A DNA stretch of 64,000 bases from Ligustrum vulgare. Its lineage: Eukaryota; Streptophyta; Magnoliopsida; Lamiales; Oleaceae. The stretch is taken from the NCBI GenBank assembly GCA_963555705.1, contig OY743190.1, forward strand, positions 11,569,501 through 11,633,500, given 5' to 3'. Within the stretch, counting starts at the first letter, position 1. Every line of letters starts with the position of its first letter. Under the pieces are notes generated by a model. It made no database searches. It was not told the origin of the DNA and saw only the letters and a list, made by a program, of their open reading frames with translations. The position numbers and the translations under genes were made by a program. This document shows positions 32,060 to 44,779 of this stretch, in pieces.

Positions 32060-35000
32060 TTGACAACATGCAATGTGTTGGATGATCGTAGTTGGATGTA
32101 TGCACGATTAGTTGATGGGTTTCTTTCAGAAAGATTTATTGCTGGTGTTGAAACATTTGTTGAATATGCATTTTCACACCAAGTGGTTGTCGACAAAGTA
32201 AAATGTCCATGCACGAAATGTGGCAACACAATATTTATGAAGCGAGATGATATTAAAATGCATCTGTACAAGTATGGATTCATTGGGGGGTACACTAGGT
32301 GGACTGAACACGGTGAAGACTTTAATACTAGTTCTTTACGTTTGGGTGAATCGTCATCAACACAACGTACAGGGGAATACACCATCCACTCTATGGTGTT
32401 TGATGCAATGGGTCATCACATGTACAATAGATTTTCCAATACCGAACAATTTGACACTGAGGAACATGTACCGAATGCGGAAGCGGCTAATTTCTATACA
32501 TTGTTACAACAAGCTGACAGACCATTGTGGCATGGTTGTGTGAAACATACTAGACTATCTGCAATGTCACAGCTTTTAAACTGTAAATCTGAGTACAATA
32601 TGCCTGCAGCCTGTTATGATCGTATGATGTCCATCGTGGAGGAAATGTTACCAGAGGATAACCAGTTAGAGAATACGTTCTATAAGACAAAAAAGATGCT
32701 ATCCAGTTTAGGGCTCGGTGTTGTGAAAATTGACGCATGTGTTAATGATTGCATGTTGTATTACCGACAGAGTGAGAAGTTGTTAGAGTGCCCTACATGC
32801 AATAGTCCGCGGTATAAAGATGCGATTTCTCAGTCTGGGCGAAAGGTAGCTCATAAGGTGTTACGGTACCTACCTCTGACTCCTAGACTTCAAAGGTTAT
32901 ACATGTCGAGGCACACAACAGAACATATGATCTGGCATGCAAACAATGCATTCACGCATGGAAAAATGTCACATCCAGTGCATGGGGAGATGTGGAAGCA
33001 TTTTGATAGAACGTATCCTGATTTCTTTATTGAGCCTCGAAACGTACGTATTGGTCTTTGTACAGATGGGTTCAACCCATTCAACATGAGTAACACACAT
33101 TACTCATGTTGGCCGGTGATAATTACTGTGTACAATCTTCCACCTGGGTTATGTATGCGACAAGACAAATTATTCTTGAGTATGGTCATCCCTGGGCCGA
33201 AGAGTCCTGAAAAAAATATTGACATTTATTTGCGACCGCTAATAGATGAGTTGAAAATGCTCTGGGAGGATGGAGTTGAAACATATGACATACATAAAAA
33301 GCAAAATTTCACAATGAAGGTTGCATTAATGTGGACTATTAGTGATTTTTCAGGACTTGGCATGTTGTCTGGGTGGAGTACACATGGTCCATTTTGTTGT
33401 CCGTACTGCATGGATCAACAAAAATCATTCAGATTGAAGAACGGGCGAAAATGTTGTTATTTTGAATGTCATCGTCGATTCCTGCCCTACAACCATCCAT
33501 TTAGAAGACAACAAGATAAGTTCTTCAAAGGAAGACTGGAGAAGGATGTTCATGCACTAAGCCCTACAACTGCAGGTGATCAATTACGTCGGGTTATTGA
33601 TAGCCTTCCTCGTTACATAAGTGGTAGAACAGTTAGAAGGGCTGAAATTGAAGGATTTGGAAGTAGTCATAATTGGACAAGGAGGAGTATTTTCTGGGAT
33701 TTGCCTTATTGGCATACAAATCTTATACGACACAATTTAGACGTTATGTACATCGAGAAGAATGTATTTGAGAATATATTCAACACAGTTATGGACGTGA
33801 AAAATAAAACCAAAGATAATGTGAATGCCAGGAAGGATTTGGAACTTTATTGTAAACGTGCTGAGCTACACATAGTCGAGAATAAGGGGAAATTTTATAA
33901 GCCGAAAGCTTCATACAGCTTGACAAAGGAGCAGAAGCTAGTGGTTTGTAACTGGATGAAGACATTAAAGAATGCCTGATGGATATGCTTCTAACATTGC
34001 ACGATGTGTTAAGGGTGATTTGGAGTTCTATGGAATGAAGAGCCACGACTGTCATATTTTTATGCAGAGATTAGTACCAATAGCATTTAAAGACGTATTA
34101 CCAAAACCAATTTGGGAAGCATTAACAGAGCTTAGTTTTTTTTTCAGAGATTTGTGCTCTACAATCGTAAATGTTGAAGACATGAAACGCTTGGAGGAAA
34201 ATATTGTAGTAACAATTTGTAAACTTGAGAAGATATTTCCACCTTCATTTTTTGATTCAATGGAGCACTTGCCAATTCATTTTCCATATGAAGCAAGAGT
34301 GGGTGGTCCGGTGTAATACCGTTGGATGTATCCTTTCGAAATGTACTTTACTTCTATGCATTTTATTTCAATAATTATATATACAATTCTAGAAAATATC
34401 TTGTAACTTTTAATCATTTTAATATCACATTGATAGGTTTCTTAATCATCTAAAGAGGAAAGTCAAAAATCGTGCTTCTGTGGAAGGATCTATAATAGAG
34501 GCATATTTGGTAGAAGAAACATCGACGTTTTGCTCATTATATTTTGAGGATAATATCCAAACTAGACTAAATCATCCTCCAAGAAATGATGATGGAGGGT
34601 TGGATGACCCATTAGGACGATTGTCAATCTTCACATATCCCGGTCGACCGCTGGGCAAGCAAAGAAGAAATTTCAGAGAACTAAACGACGAGGAATATCA
34701 AGCTGTTTCAAGATACGTGCTTTTTAATTGTGAAGAACTTACCACATTCATTGTGTAAGCAATAATACTTTCATGTGGAAACCATTTGTGAAGTATCTAA
34801 ATTTAATTAATTTATAATTTACCTTATATCTTGCAGGGAATTTGAGAGGCAAATGAAAATAAATCATCCCTAATCATCTGATGCACAACTAGATCGTATG
34901 CGTGATGAATGTTTTGGAGAGTGGCAACGAAACAATGTAAGACCAATTTCAATTTTTTATATTATATATTTATTTTGGCGGCCCAAAATAAGTATTTTCC

Positions 35001-36275
35001 TGTGAAATATCATTTGTAATTTAATTTAGAAGAAAACGAAATAAACTAACTACAATATGAAAATTCTATGGTTGGTAGTTGATATATAAATATCTATTTA
35101 AAATAGGGAATATAGAGCGGAAAGCAGAAGATAGCTGGAAAATTGCTATTTAAAATATTTAAATAGTTGGGAAAGAAATAAAATTACTTAAAGTAACATT
35201 TAATATTCTTATTAATTTTTTGTTGATAATATATCAACTAAATTTAAATTCTGATTTCATGTCGAATATGCCCCTTTAAATAAGTCAAATAAATTAAAAT
35301 TTCTATTTGACTTTCAAGTGGGTCCCGTTAAAAGTGAATAATTTAATATAATAATAAGACGAATTTTTGGATCGTTACATTTATACTCTATATTGATTGT
35401 TTTAAAAAAAATTAGGTGTTATATGATGACAAAGTCGACCACCGCATCAAGCAATTAGCAAATGGACCGTGTCGTCGAGTGAATTTGTACAATGGTTATT
35501 TTGTGAACGGTTTCAAATTCCACACATTAGCATATGGTCAATACAAGAAGACAATGAATAGCGGTGTGTGTGTTTTAGGAAGTTGCTACAATGATTCAGA
35601 TCGTGACTACTATGGCGTATTGACCGAGATTATTGAGTTGGTATATCTTGGGTCAAGAAATACGGTTACATTATTCAAGTGTGATTGGTTTGACAACGAA
35701 CGTGGCGTTCATGTGAATCAACAATTCAACCTTGTGGAGGTCAACCATAAGAAAAAAGTAGCTTCGTTTGATTGCTTCGTACTAGCCTAACAAGCTCAAC
35801 AAGTATACTACACTAGCCTTCCTTCACGACGTAGAGATAGACAAGACTGGTGGGCAGTTGTAAAGACCAAAGCTAGACATCTCACCCAGGTGGAAGGAGT
35901 CGTTTCAAGAGATCAAGAAATCAATATAAGGATAGAACTTGCATTCCAAGAGGATGGACCACTGAATGCTCTGCCACCCACTTCTGATGCTTTGGAACTA
36001 GATGTGCAGCCACTTGTACAGAATGATGTCTACCCCGAAGAAGTAGATAGTCATGAATTTACAATTGCGGGTACGGTAGATGTCCAAGAGTTGGAACAAG
36101 AAAACAATGAAGACAGTGACACACACGAATATGAAGAACATACTGATGTCGAGGACATAGAAGAGGAGGTATGCTGGATTATGTGTCCTACTGTCTACTA
36201 TAGAGAATTTTATGTATCAAATATATTTTTGTGTATCAAATATATTTTTGTGTTTGACTGTAGGATGAAGACTGA
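32060..36275 (+). pseudogene. tnpD: TNPD-type CACTA transposase (Transposase_21), broken
   Basis: The catalytic CACTA transposase. The frame from 32060 (a TTG; the first in-frame ATG is 32096, inside the expected first domain) covers: the Transpos_assoc domain (RSWMYARLVDGFL, then CPCTKCGN); the Transposase_21 core (GLCTDGFNPFNMSNTHYSCWP, WTISDFSGLGMLSGWSTHG); and, after a frame change near 33970, the DUF4218 domain (PDGYASNIARCV, SHDCHIFMQRLVP). An intron (34343-34436) and two more (34755-34836, 34937-35415) lead to the DUF4216 domain (FVNGFKFHT, FKCDWFDNERG) and an acidic tail ending at 36275. Lesions: no usual ATG, one 1-base frame change, and stops at 34314-34316, 34871-34873 and 35788-35790, all in the otherwise consistent frame. 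Splice sites are still good. Confidence 0.93.
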
Positions 36276-36288
36276 TCGACGGACTTGA

Positions 36289-36459
36289 TGAAATGGAGTT
36301 AAATGAGAATATCGTACGTTTAAAGGTACATCTCATACATTGCACAATCTATACTATATTACCTGGAAAATATAAAAAAACCTTTTTTTAAACACAATAT
36401 TTTTTACAAACGTGCACTTAATTTCTATCGATCTAATGATAATTTTTCATAGGATTAAT
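36289..36459. other. 3' flank of the TNPD gene
   Basis: AT-rich non-coding DNA between the end of the TNPD remnant and the nested MITE. Confidence 0.4.
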
Positions 36460-36886
36460 TAGGAGTGGGCATTAACCACCCAACCCGATTGGTTTTGGTT
36501 GATTTTTGATGAAAATTGAGTTGGATTCGGGTTCTTCCAAAAAAAAATTATTATTTGGTTGGGTTGGGTTGTGGGTTGAGTGAAAATCCAACCCAACCCG
36601 ACCCGACCCGACCCAACCCAACCCAACAAACAATTTAAAAACATAGGACCATTTAAATTTCAAAAATCTCAACTCCATTTTATAATTTGAATGAAATTCA
36701 GATATGTTTTAAAAAAAATATAGTTTTATTAGCAAGTATTTAATTTATTATATTTGATTGGGTTGTGTTTGGAATCATGCTTGGGTTAAGTTGGGTTGAT
36801 TTTTTTATCAATACGATCATAGTGAATTGGGTTCGAATTGGGCAAAAAATTGATCCAACACAATCCACGTCCACCCCATGATTCAT
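36452..36886. mobile_element. hAT-like MITE nested in the CACTA element
   Basis: The element is 36460-36878 (419 bp). Ends TAGGAGTGGGCATTAACC and, reverse complemented, TGGGGTGGACGTGGATTG. Flanks GGATTAAT and TGATTCAT match at 6 of 8 positions, so the duplication is aged. The interior is filled with GGGTTGGGTT and CCCAACCCGACCCGACCC-type repeats, typical of non-autonomous hAT elements. It arrived after the CACTA element was assembled. Confidence 0.7.
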
Positions 36887-39800
36887 TTATATCTATGTAA
36901 TGAAAATATTACATAAGATTTTTTGGTGGGAAAAAAGTTGAAAATGGCGGCATATCTAATTACAATATCCTTATACTTATTTTTTTTCGCACCAAACGCA
37001 AAAATAAGGCACCAAACGCAGAGAGAAGGCACGAAAATTGGGGTCTCACTTCACAGCCAGAGAACCCTATCCTCTCCCAATCGGCGGTGAACCTATCCTC
37101 TCCGAACTCAGCGGTGACTTGAGTGAACACTTAGCCTCATCTCGCACAAGTTTGTTGCTGCGATAAGGTGATTCTAAGCCATCTACTGCCGCGGTCAACC
37201 TCTGAGCCGTCTACTGCAGCCAAGATCTTTCACTTACAAAGCCGTTGATAGCCAATAAGCCGTGTGGTGCCTTCCTACTTTCACGTATAGATACATATTC
37301 AGATGTATTTTTGGACTTCCTAGGCATTCAATTGAAGGTGACTTTCAATTTTTTTTTTTTGTTTTTTTTGGCTATTACTTTACACGGTTTTGCATAAAAC
37401 CCAAACCCATTCACCCCTCATCAAGGCTGGAACAAAGAAGTGATGTTTATGTGTATTATTGATGCAGCTGTATATTCTGTTTGTATATTTAGTTGAAACG
37501 GTGGGGTTGTTTCATTGTATTGTGCTAGAATGTGTGTTCATATGGGGTTTTGTATAATTGAGTTTAGAACATGTCTTGGGAATTTATACATGTATCAAAT
37601 TCTTGCACTGCAGGATCCCCTGAAAATTGCAACAATGGAAAGCCATACTTTACTCATCTTGTTTTCCATTTAAATTCTCAGTCTCTTGCTTCGTTAATAT
37701 CATTGTACTCCGTTAGTTGATTGACTTATTTCCTTGTATAGCTTCTGAAAACAAGTCATTCAAATTCTATTTCTCCCCCATGCAATTACTTTCTACTATG
37801 AGAAGAGCTTTGGATGTTGATAATCTTGTATTGTTCTAAGTTGCATCAAAATTAATTCATTAGGTGTAGAGATTGCCTTGTCTGATGCTAGATTAGGTGA
37901 GTGCAGAATCAGGTAGTGAACAGAGAATCAAGACCTTGGTGTTGGATTTGAGGCAGGTGTTTTGGCTGGAAAAGGGAGCACATGGTGAGGCAACTTAGAG
38001 AGGGGGAGGTGGCGCTGGCCTGGGGGATAGATTGGGGTTATAGATTTGAATATTTGATTATTCTTTTATTTATTTTTTCTTCTCTTTTTATTTTATTCAA
38101 AATAGAGGTACAATTGTCTTTTTAACACAACATTTGTTCCCAATACTCAAACGGCAGTTTCCATCAATTTGGGACCCAAATGCTATGAAGTAGAAGGTTA
38201 AGGACCCAGATGCTCTGTTATAAAGACTGGGGACAAGACTAAATACTCTACCAAGCAGGTTGCAGAACCCAAGTGTAAGCTTCACTATTGCACATGGCAT
38301 ATGTAGGCGACAATTAGAGGATCTAGAAATAGATTAGCATAAGAAAATAAGAATCAACAACGGAAAAAGATGCATACGCATAAATATGTATACATTCAAA
38401 GATGCATCATATTTACTAATTCATTAGCATGTCCTAACAATGTTCGTGTCCTATATTTTGCAAAATTTACGTGTCAATGAATATTTTTGTGTTGCATTTG
38501 AATCACATGTTTCATGTTTGTGTCCTTGGTGCTTAGTCGAGAACATAGATTGATTTTCATTAGATATTGCCATTTCTTTTCCATTTTTGAATCAGTTTAT
38601 TTGCCATATCATTATTCTTATTACTTGTAGCCTTGCATGAACTTGAGTCTAAATTCTGGAGGGTGTAATCATTTTCTAGCAGTTCTATGAAGCATATAGT
38701 TGATTAATTGTAAGGGCAGTTGTTCTAGCCCTTACAATTGGATTTGTATCTGAACACATGGAATATTTTTATGTTAGTACCAATGGATCAAGATTGGTGC
38801 CCTGCTCTTCATTTACTGCTTTACAGTCTTGTTTGTTGAGGATAAACATGAATGAAACTCTTCCCTTTGTACATTGAAGTGACTTAGTCGAGGGATTGTT
38901 CGATTAATACGTGATGCAATCTTATTTCTGATTAAGTACCAGCATTCTGAAATCAGTGGCATATGGCATCTCAAAAACGTCTCTTGATAATGCAGACTTA
39001 AGATCATTCTTAATATCAACTAATTATATAAGAATATTTTGAGTAGCTATGGGAATAGAGAAGGATTTCGATAAGATGCTTTTGATCATGTTTTTCTCAC
39101 CCTAGGTCAAAGAAGACTCAATCAATAGATAAATACAGTTTTGCTGGAACTGTGAGCCTTGGCATGCTGTAGTGCATTATGTGGCATTTCTTGATTGAGA
39201 AATATCAGATTCTGTAATCTGATTAGGTCTTGAACAGGGGTCTGACATTTGTGGGTGATTAAATAAAACAGTAATGTTTTGAAGCATGCCAAACTCTGAA
39301 CTTAATAATCAAGAATCTCGAAGAGCTACATAAATATTTTGCAAACCCTAAATATGATAGTTGAACAAGTGTTAGAAGATACTTTTAAATCTTCACTGGA
39401 TGATTGATTATAGATATCTAAATTTAGGTTTTAAAGTTGATAGAGTCAGAATTAATTTTACTGAGGTAGCATTCTGGTAAAATCTGTAGGTTTCTGAAAA
39501 GTCCTCTTTTATAGCTGCAAGTGCATTTATTGTTCTTTTTCATGGGCTAAACCTGTTTTTGCTCTTTAGGAATGTGATCTTTTGTTCCTAATATATTAGC
39601 CCTGGTTTTCCCCTGGAATATGACCTTTGGTTCCTTTAGATATGCTTTAATTGCACTCTGTATAAGGTACTACTCTTATCAAGATAATGATTGCTTTTGG
39701 AAACCCTTTTAGCTAAAGTAGGAGCCAATTCTTCCCCTCCCCCCCCCTCCCCTCCCAACAAAAAAAACTTCACGCCCACTGTACAGTGGTGCACATGTTT

Positions 39801-40364
39801 CTTTGCTCAGTTTCTGGTTATATCTTCTGAGTTCTGGATTTTACTCAAGGTTTCTGCAAAACTGTCATCATTGATTTGCTTCTCCAATATGTGTACACTC
39901 GATCACAGCTTGAGTCTGTTTTTCTAACAAATTTGTTATAAATTTGAGTGTTCAGAATCTGAGGATCTGAGTTTGACTTTCATGTGGTATAGTTTTTGTC
40001 TTAGTTTTTGGTGAATCTATACTTTAATTTACCTAGAAGCTGTCCAATGTTGTCTAGAAAAATATCACTTAAAATTCTGATGTATCAAAAGTGTCCTTCA
40101 AGTCTAAATTTGCAAAGTAATATACTACAGGTGGGAAACACTATTTTGTCTTATTTGCATAAAAATGATATCTAATTTCGAGGGAACTCTATTTATTACA
40201 TGTTATGTATCTTTGAAGTTTGGCAGATTAATAATCTTTAGGTTGCCAAGGATGTGATTTGATTGTATTTACAATCATTGAACTTAAAAGTTATGGGGCT
40301 ATTTTGAAATGCAGCTAATAATAAAAAAATGTTATTTTTTATCTACATCGTTTCGGTATTACAG
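36887..40364 (+). other. ~3.4 kb non-coding DNA between the two CACTA genes
   Basis: No open frame of note on either strand. The part near 36985-37260 (GC-richer, with GAACCCTATCCTCTCCCAATC words) resembles a plant 5' leader, and the T-rich remainder resembles long plant introns. It ends in an acceptor (TTACAG) immediately before the TNPA-like ATG. It may be the promoter, leader and first intron of that gene, or host DNA picked up by the element. Confidence 0.4.
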
Positions 40365-41945
40365 ATGAGTGGCTATCAACCAACAAGAGGACGTCGTAGT
40401 TGTTCTAAATTACGCGGGAGATCCTCGTCCAGTAGTAGAGACGACAGAAGAAACATTGAAATTGACTCAACCAGTGAAGACGAAGTTGTAAGGCTAGGTA
40501 ATACCCCCAATGTGAATGGAGAGGAGGACGAGTCTCCTATAGACTCAAATTGTAGGAGAGTTAGGAGAAGAGGTTCTAACAAGGGAACTCCTCTCCCTAA
40601 TTCTCCCGGGGAGCGGCAGACCATTTTCGTGAAAACACCAGAGAGGTACAGTTTCTTACAACAACTAATGGGTGCGTTTCATATATATATATATCATTCC
40701 TCTTTTGTTTAATGTGTTTGTTGAACCCAGTTTTGACAATCCAGATACGACGCGAGAAATAACTTGCATCTTTAGGGGATATTCGCGTGGTGTTCACTTG
40801 TGCTATTCTGATGTGCCCAAACAGTTGGATGATGATATGTTCAAAGCTTTTGGGGTAATTTCATTAATATTTTGAGATTTTATAAATATATAGTTGTTTT
40901 ATAATTATAATTGTTCAAATATCATTAATAAATCTTTTTCTAACTATTTTAGGACAAATTCAAATGGCCCGACCATAGCGATGATGAAGTGCACAAGGTG
41001 TTTAGCAATATAGCTGGTAGGCGGCTGCGAGACCACATGAGAGAAGTACGAAAATTTGCATTGGAGAAATCAGGTTCAGAAAATCCATTAGACTGGAGGC
41101 CATATAAGCTAGAATGGTTTGACGGTCCTGCTTGGATCAAGGCATTGGAGTATTGGGCTACCGAGGAATGGCAACGCATTTCACAAATCAACAAAAAAAA
41201 TCGTCACTCAACTGCCAATGGTGAATTTCCCAAACATACGTGTGGTTCAGTGAGTAGCGCGGTTCATGAGGATCGTATGGTAGTATTTCTAATCTATCTA
41301 TATATTAATTTTTGTAAGCAATATTTTATATTTTAGTACTAATACTTCTTCCTTGTGCAGACCAAGGAGCTAAAACGTCGTCCAACCCCATTGGAGCTCT
41401 ATGTACGAACTCATAGTACAGCATCCGGAGATTATGTGGATAGCAGAGCGCGGGATACAGTGGTAAGCTTAATTCAATTCTAACTATTATTTTTCATTTT
41501 TCAGAAAATGTTATGAATTCAGTAATTTGTTATTATTTTATTTCTGTAGGAAAATTATAATGATATTGTCGAGGAGAGGTGGCTACCATCTGAGCGTCCA
41601 GATTTTCATCCTGATACGTGGACTAAAGTTACAAATGGTATACGCAAGGGCCGTGTATTTGGTTTGGGGAATTCACAAGCTGCTATGGAAGTAAAAAATT
41701 CTTCTACCTGTTCCAGAGTACGCTCACAACAGGCTGAAATTGAAATACTTAAAAGGCAGTTGGCGGAGGTAGAAGAGAATAGGAAAAAAGAGAAAATAGA
41801 AGAGGCTGAATCGAGACGTATTGAAATGGAAAATCTCAAGGCGTCATTTCAAGAGTTGATGCAAGCACAAATCAAAGAGTTGCTAAGTCAACTAAATTTT
41901 CCAAATTCAAAATATCCATCATCATCTGGTTCTAAACCTATTTGA
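40365..41945 (+). CDS. tnpA: TNPA-like protein of the CACTA element (Transposase_24 family)
   Basis: Five exons joined by GT-AG introns with consistent phases: 40365-40671, 40745-40854, 40953-41279, 41361-41462 and 41550-41945. Together they give 413 residues and a stop, with no lesion. The N-terminus is arginine- and serine-rich (TRGRRSCSKLRGRSSSSS), apt for nuclear entry and DNA contact. The middle (WPDHSDDEVHKVFSNIAGRRL, then HMREVRKFA, WATEEWQRISQINKKNR, PTPLELYVRTH) is the Transposase_24 domain found in plant En/Spm-type proteins. The C-terminus (about residues 320-390, EIEILKRQLAEVEENRKKEK) is a coiled coil for dimerisation. In En/Spm, TNPA binds the subterminal motifs and aids or regulates excision. 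The start follows an acceptor-like TTACAG, so a non-coding first exon upstream is likely. Confidence 0.88.
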
Positions 41946-42109
41946 AATTGAAATATTGTGATGTACTTCAACTTTATGACATTAGCATGATTATAATGAA
42001 TTATGAATTTATTGTCTAGAATTATTAAAAATATATATAGAAAATATCAAATTATCAATTAATTATAAATGCAGTGAAAAATAAATAAAATTGTCACATT
42101 TTTGTACAT

Positions 42110-42632
42110 ACATTGGATCCTCGGTATAAATATTTTCCAATGGTATCAAGTTCCTTCGGAACATATATTTTCGATGGCCAAACGTGTCCGAAGGATTTTT
42201 GTTTCTATGGAATTAATTAGTCGTCGGTATAAATATTTTCCGACGGTCGTAAAGTCGTCGAAATATTATATTTCCGACGGTTCAAGGAGCGTAGGAAATT
42301 CATTCAATACCGACGGTACAAAAAAGACGTAGGAAATTCATATAATACCGACGGAAATATACCGTAGGAAATACTCATAAATCTGATGGTTATAGCCCGT
42401 CGGAAATTCATATATTTCCGACGGCAATGCCCGTAGGAAATGTTATCATTTCCGACGGTATATAATCAGTCGGAAAATCAACTAATTCCGACGGAATATA
42501 AAAAATAGGTCGGAAAACTTTACCGACGCGTGTATTACCGACGGATTCTCCGACGACTATGTGGCCATCGGAAATACCTATCACCGACGGTTTTTTTGCC
42601 TTTACCGATGGATTTTTCCGTAGGGAAAAGCC
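42110..42632. repeat. Right subterminal repeat array of the CACTA element
   Basis: More than a dozen TTCCGACGG, CCGTAGGAAAT and CGTCGGAAAT words, in both orientations, between the TNPA stop and the right terminus. Some units carry CGTAGG instead of CGTCGG, a variant seen only once or twice at the left end. Confidence 0.88.
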
Positions 42633-42651
42633 TGTTTTTTTTGTAGTGCTT

Positions 42652-43952
42652 CCTATATTTTTCCTTTAAGTTAGCTAAGAGAATGACGCGAGTCCGTGCA
42701 ATATATATATATATACACGTCAATACAATTCTTTTGTAAATTTCTATCGTTTTCTACCCAACTTCGTTGTCACATTTTTATTGAGCATTTCATGAAACCC
42801 TAATTAGCGACAACGTATATTATATACTTGTTTAATCGTCTGAAAATCAGCTGTTTACAGAACTTATCATTAAGGTTTAAAATAACATTGCTTCAAACTG
42901 GCAAACCACAACTCTGAACAACAATAATCATTAATCAAACCGAAACACATATTTATATATTCCTACGACGCGTTTAATGATTTTCCAGCCTTGCCTAGGA
43001 ATTTTTGCTGCTGTAATGATCAGACTCTTCGTACAAAACTTTTCATTAATTAATTAATTCTTTCGTTGTTTAGGATAATTTTGGTTTGAAAGTTAACTGG
43101 AAATTGATTTGCTGTTTCTGTCTATGTTCATTGTTCATACAGCAAGATTATTGTTTTTTTATTTTACACATGTGAGTGAGCATAGCCATCTAAAGTGTGA
43201 ATCGTGAAAGACTCGTCTGTGTTAAAAAAATATTTACCTATGTTTTAAATATGGATGTCAAAATTGGCAATAATCGCGAAAAAAGATTTTGGTCGAGCTC
43301 TTGAATATTCTAGCTATGGCTAATATGGTATTTGAGTATTCGACCTAATTTTGTTTTTGGTATCTAGATACACTACACATCTATATAGTTCATTTAATTC
43401 TAGGAGTAACAAACTCCTCGTGCCATTCACGAACTTAGCTCGTCTTGGCTCGATCTATGGACGGTTTGTGCTCATTTTGAGACGAGTTGAGAATCTTGTG
43501 ATCAAGTCGGACACCGTTTTTTACGAGCCGAGTGGCTCTTGGACCGGCACACCTTTTGACATGCTTTATTAATTTCTAAAAAATGAATCGAGTCAATCTC
43601 GTAGCCAACTCTGCCAGATTTGTTAGACCTATGGTCGAAGGGTCGAACCGAGTTTAACTTGAGAATGCGAGCCGATCTCGAGCTTAGATCTTCTATAGGA
43701 CCGAGTGAAGCTCGTGTGTCTAAGCTTGGCTCATTATTTCCCCTAAATAGAGGTATCTTTAATTGTAAATTGACAAGGTACTGAAATTTGTATAGTTCTA
43801 TCTCAATAAGATACAAGCAATTCTCCCTAAATCTAGTGTTGGTTTTATTATTTCATGCCTTGTTGGATACCTTTCTATGGAACAATGTTGTATATACTTT
43901 ATAATAAGTATTTCAAAATTAACAAACTTATATAATATAATTTCACCAATCT
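42652..43952. other. Intergenic, with a possible decayed hAT-type repeat
   Basis: No gene. At 43380-43740 the sequence is rich in GAGCTCG/CGAGCCGA-type words in both orientations, like the interior of non-autonomous hAT elements, but I could not find its ends. Confidence 0.4.
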
Positions 43953-44393
43953 TGTGGTAACACATAATTATTTATCTATGATCTAAAATCATCATGCTGA
44001 ATTATCAAGAATGAATAACTGAAGCGGAAGCGTACCTTAATCAGATATGATTCACGATGAACGATTCGGTTGGTTGAATCTTCCAAATCAATACGTAGTC
44101 CTTATTTTCTCTCTGATGATGGGATGTCAAAAAGAATGAACCATACGTACGATTCAGGGACTATAACCGTGTTTATATACTGAATCGCCAGTTAACCTAA
44201 TCCGGCCCATCATGAATTAGGTAATGACCTGATATCTACACATAAAATTCCATATATTAATTAGATGTTAAAGCTCGATATATATAAAATCCTTATTAGA
44301 TCACTTTAAATGGGCTTAACTAAATTTGATAGCTTTTTATTCAATGTACAATAATTCACATATAAGCCCACACGATTGATTAAAATCCTTACA
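43953..44393 (-). repeat. 3' LTR of the copia element
   Basis: Read on the minus strand it begins TGTAAGGATTTTAATC. Long stretches are identical to the right LTR (for example the block around the GAAGCGGAAGCGTACC word), with scattered substitutions and a small deletion near its outer edge. A purine-rich tract, AAGTGAGAGAT on the minus strand, lies just inside as expected for the polypurine tract. Confidence 0.9.
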
Positions 44394-44779
44394 ATCTCTC
44401 ACTTGGGCTATATGTGTAACCTTATAATTGTGTATCAATCATAACCTTATGAGTACTCAGAATTTTTCTATCATTACTGAATGCATCCCCAAACAATCCG
44501 GTCCATCAATTATATCAACATAGGATCAAAGCGGCTTTCGCTACATTAATCGTAACTAAACCTATCAATGGTCACGCATATTGACATAACTGAATGACAT
44601 GGATCAAGTATGGATGTGTAGCATGAAAATTACATGTAATGTGATCTTCAACATGCCTATTTCCAACTGGTCCAACTTTAATGAGATCATCCTCAAACAA
44701 GTTCAGAGATAATAAACCTGAAACCATACAGATATAAATAACTTTAACTTTAAACTGTATCCAAAAGGACAGTAAATGT

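Larger units (their letters stand above)
30892..42651. mobile_element. Complete 11.75-kb CACTA (En/Spm) transposon
   Basis: The element is 30895-42648. It begins CACTACAAAAAAACAGGC and ends so that the reverse complement begins CACTACAAAAAAAACAGGC. CTT is duplicated on each side (30892-30894, 42649-42651), the 3-bp duplication expected for CACTA elements. It contains a TNPD-type transposase gene (32060-36275, broken), a TNPA-like gene (40365-41945, open), subterminal arrays of CCGACGGAAAT-type motifs, and one nested hAT-like MITE. Because its ends and one protein gene look intact, it could be mobilised by a TNPD from another copy. Confidence 0.97.

Noticed and set aside
32056..32385. Minus-strand frame of 109 codons over the TNPD gene
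   Set aside because: Shadow of the real plus-strand gene, which has clear domain matches.
33965..33985. Programmed ribosomal frameshift in the CACTA transposase
   Set aside because: No slippery heptamer or downstream structure seen, and three further stops in the same gene indicate decay.
36459..36678. Overlapping minus-strand frames with PTQPN or GWVGSGRVG repeats
   Set aside because: They are translations of GGGTTGGGTT repeats in the nested hAT-like MITE.
40329..40364. Upstream ATG extending the TNPA-like protein by 12 residues
   Set aside because: The extra residues are hydrophobic and T-rich sequence typical of an intron end, with TTACAG immediately before the second ATG at 40365.
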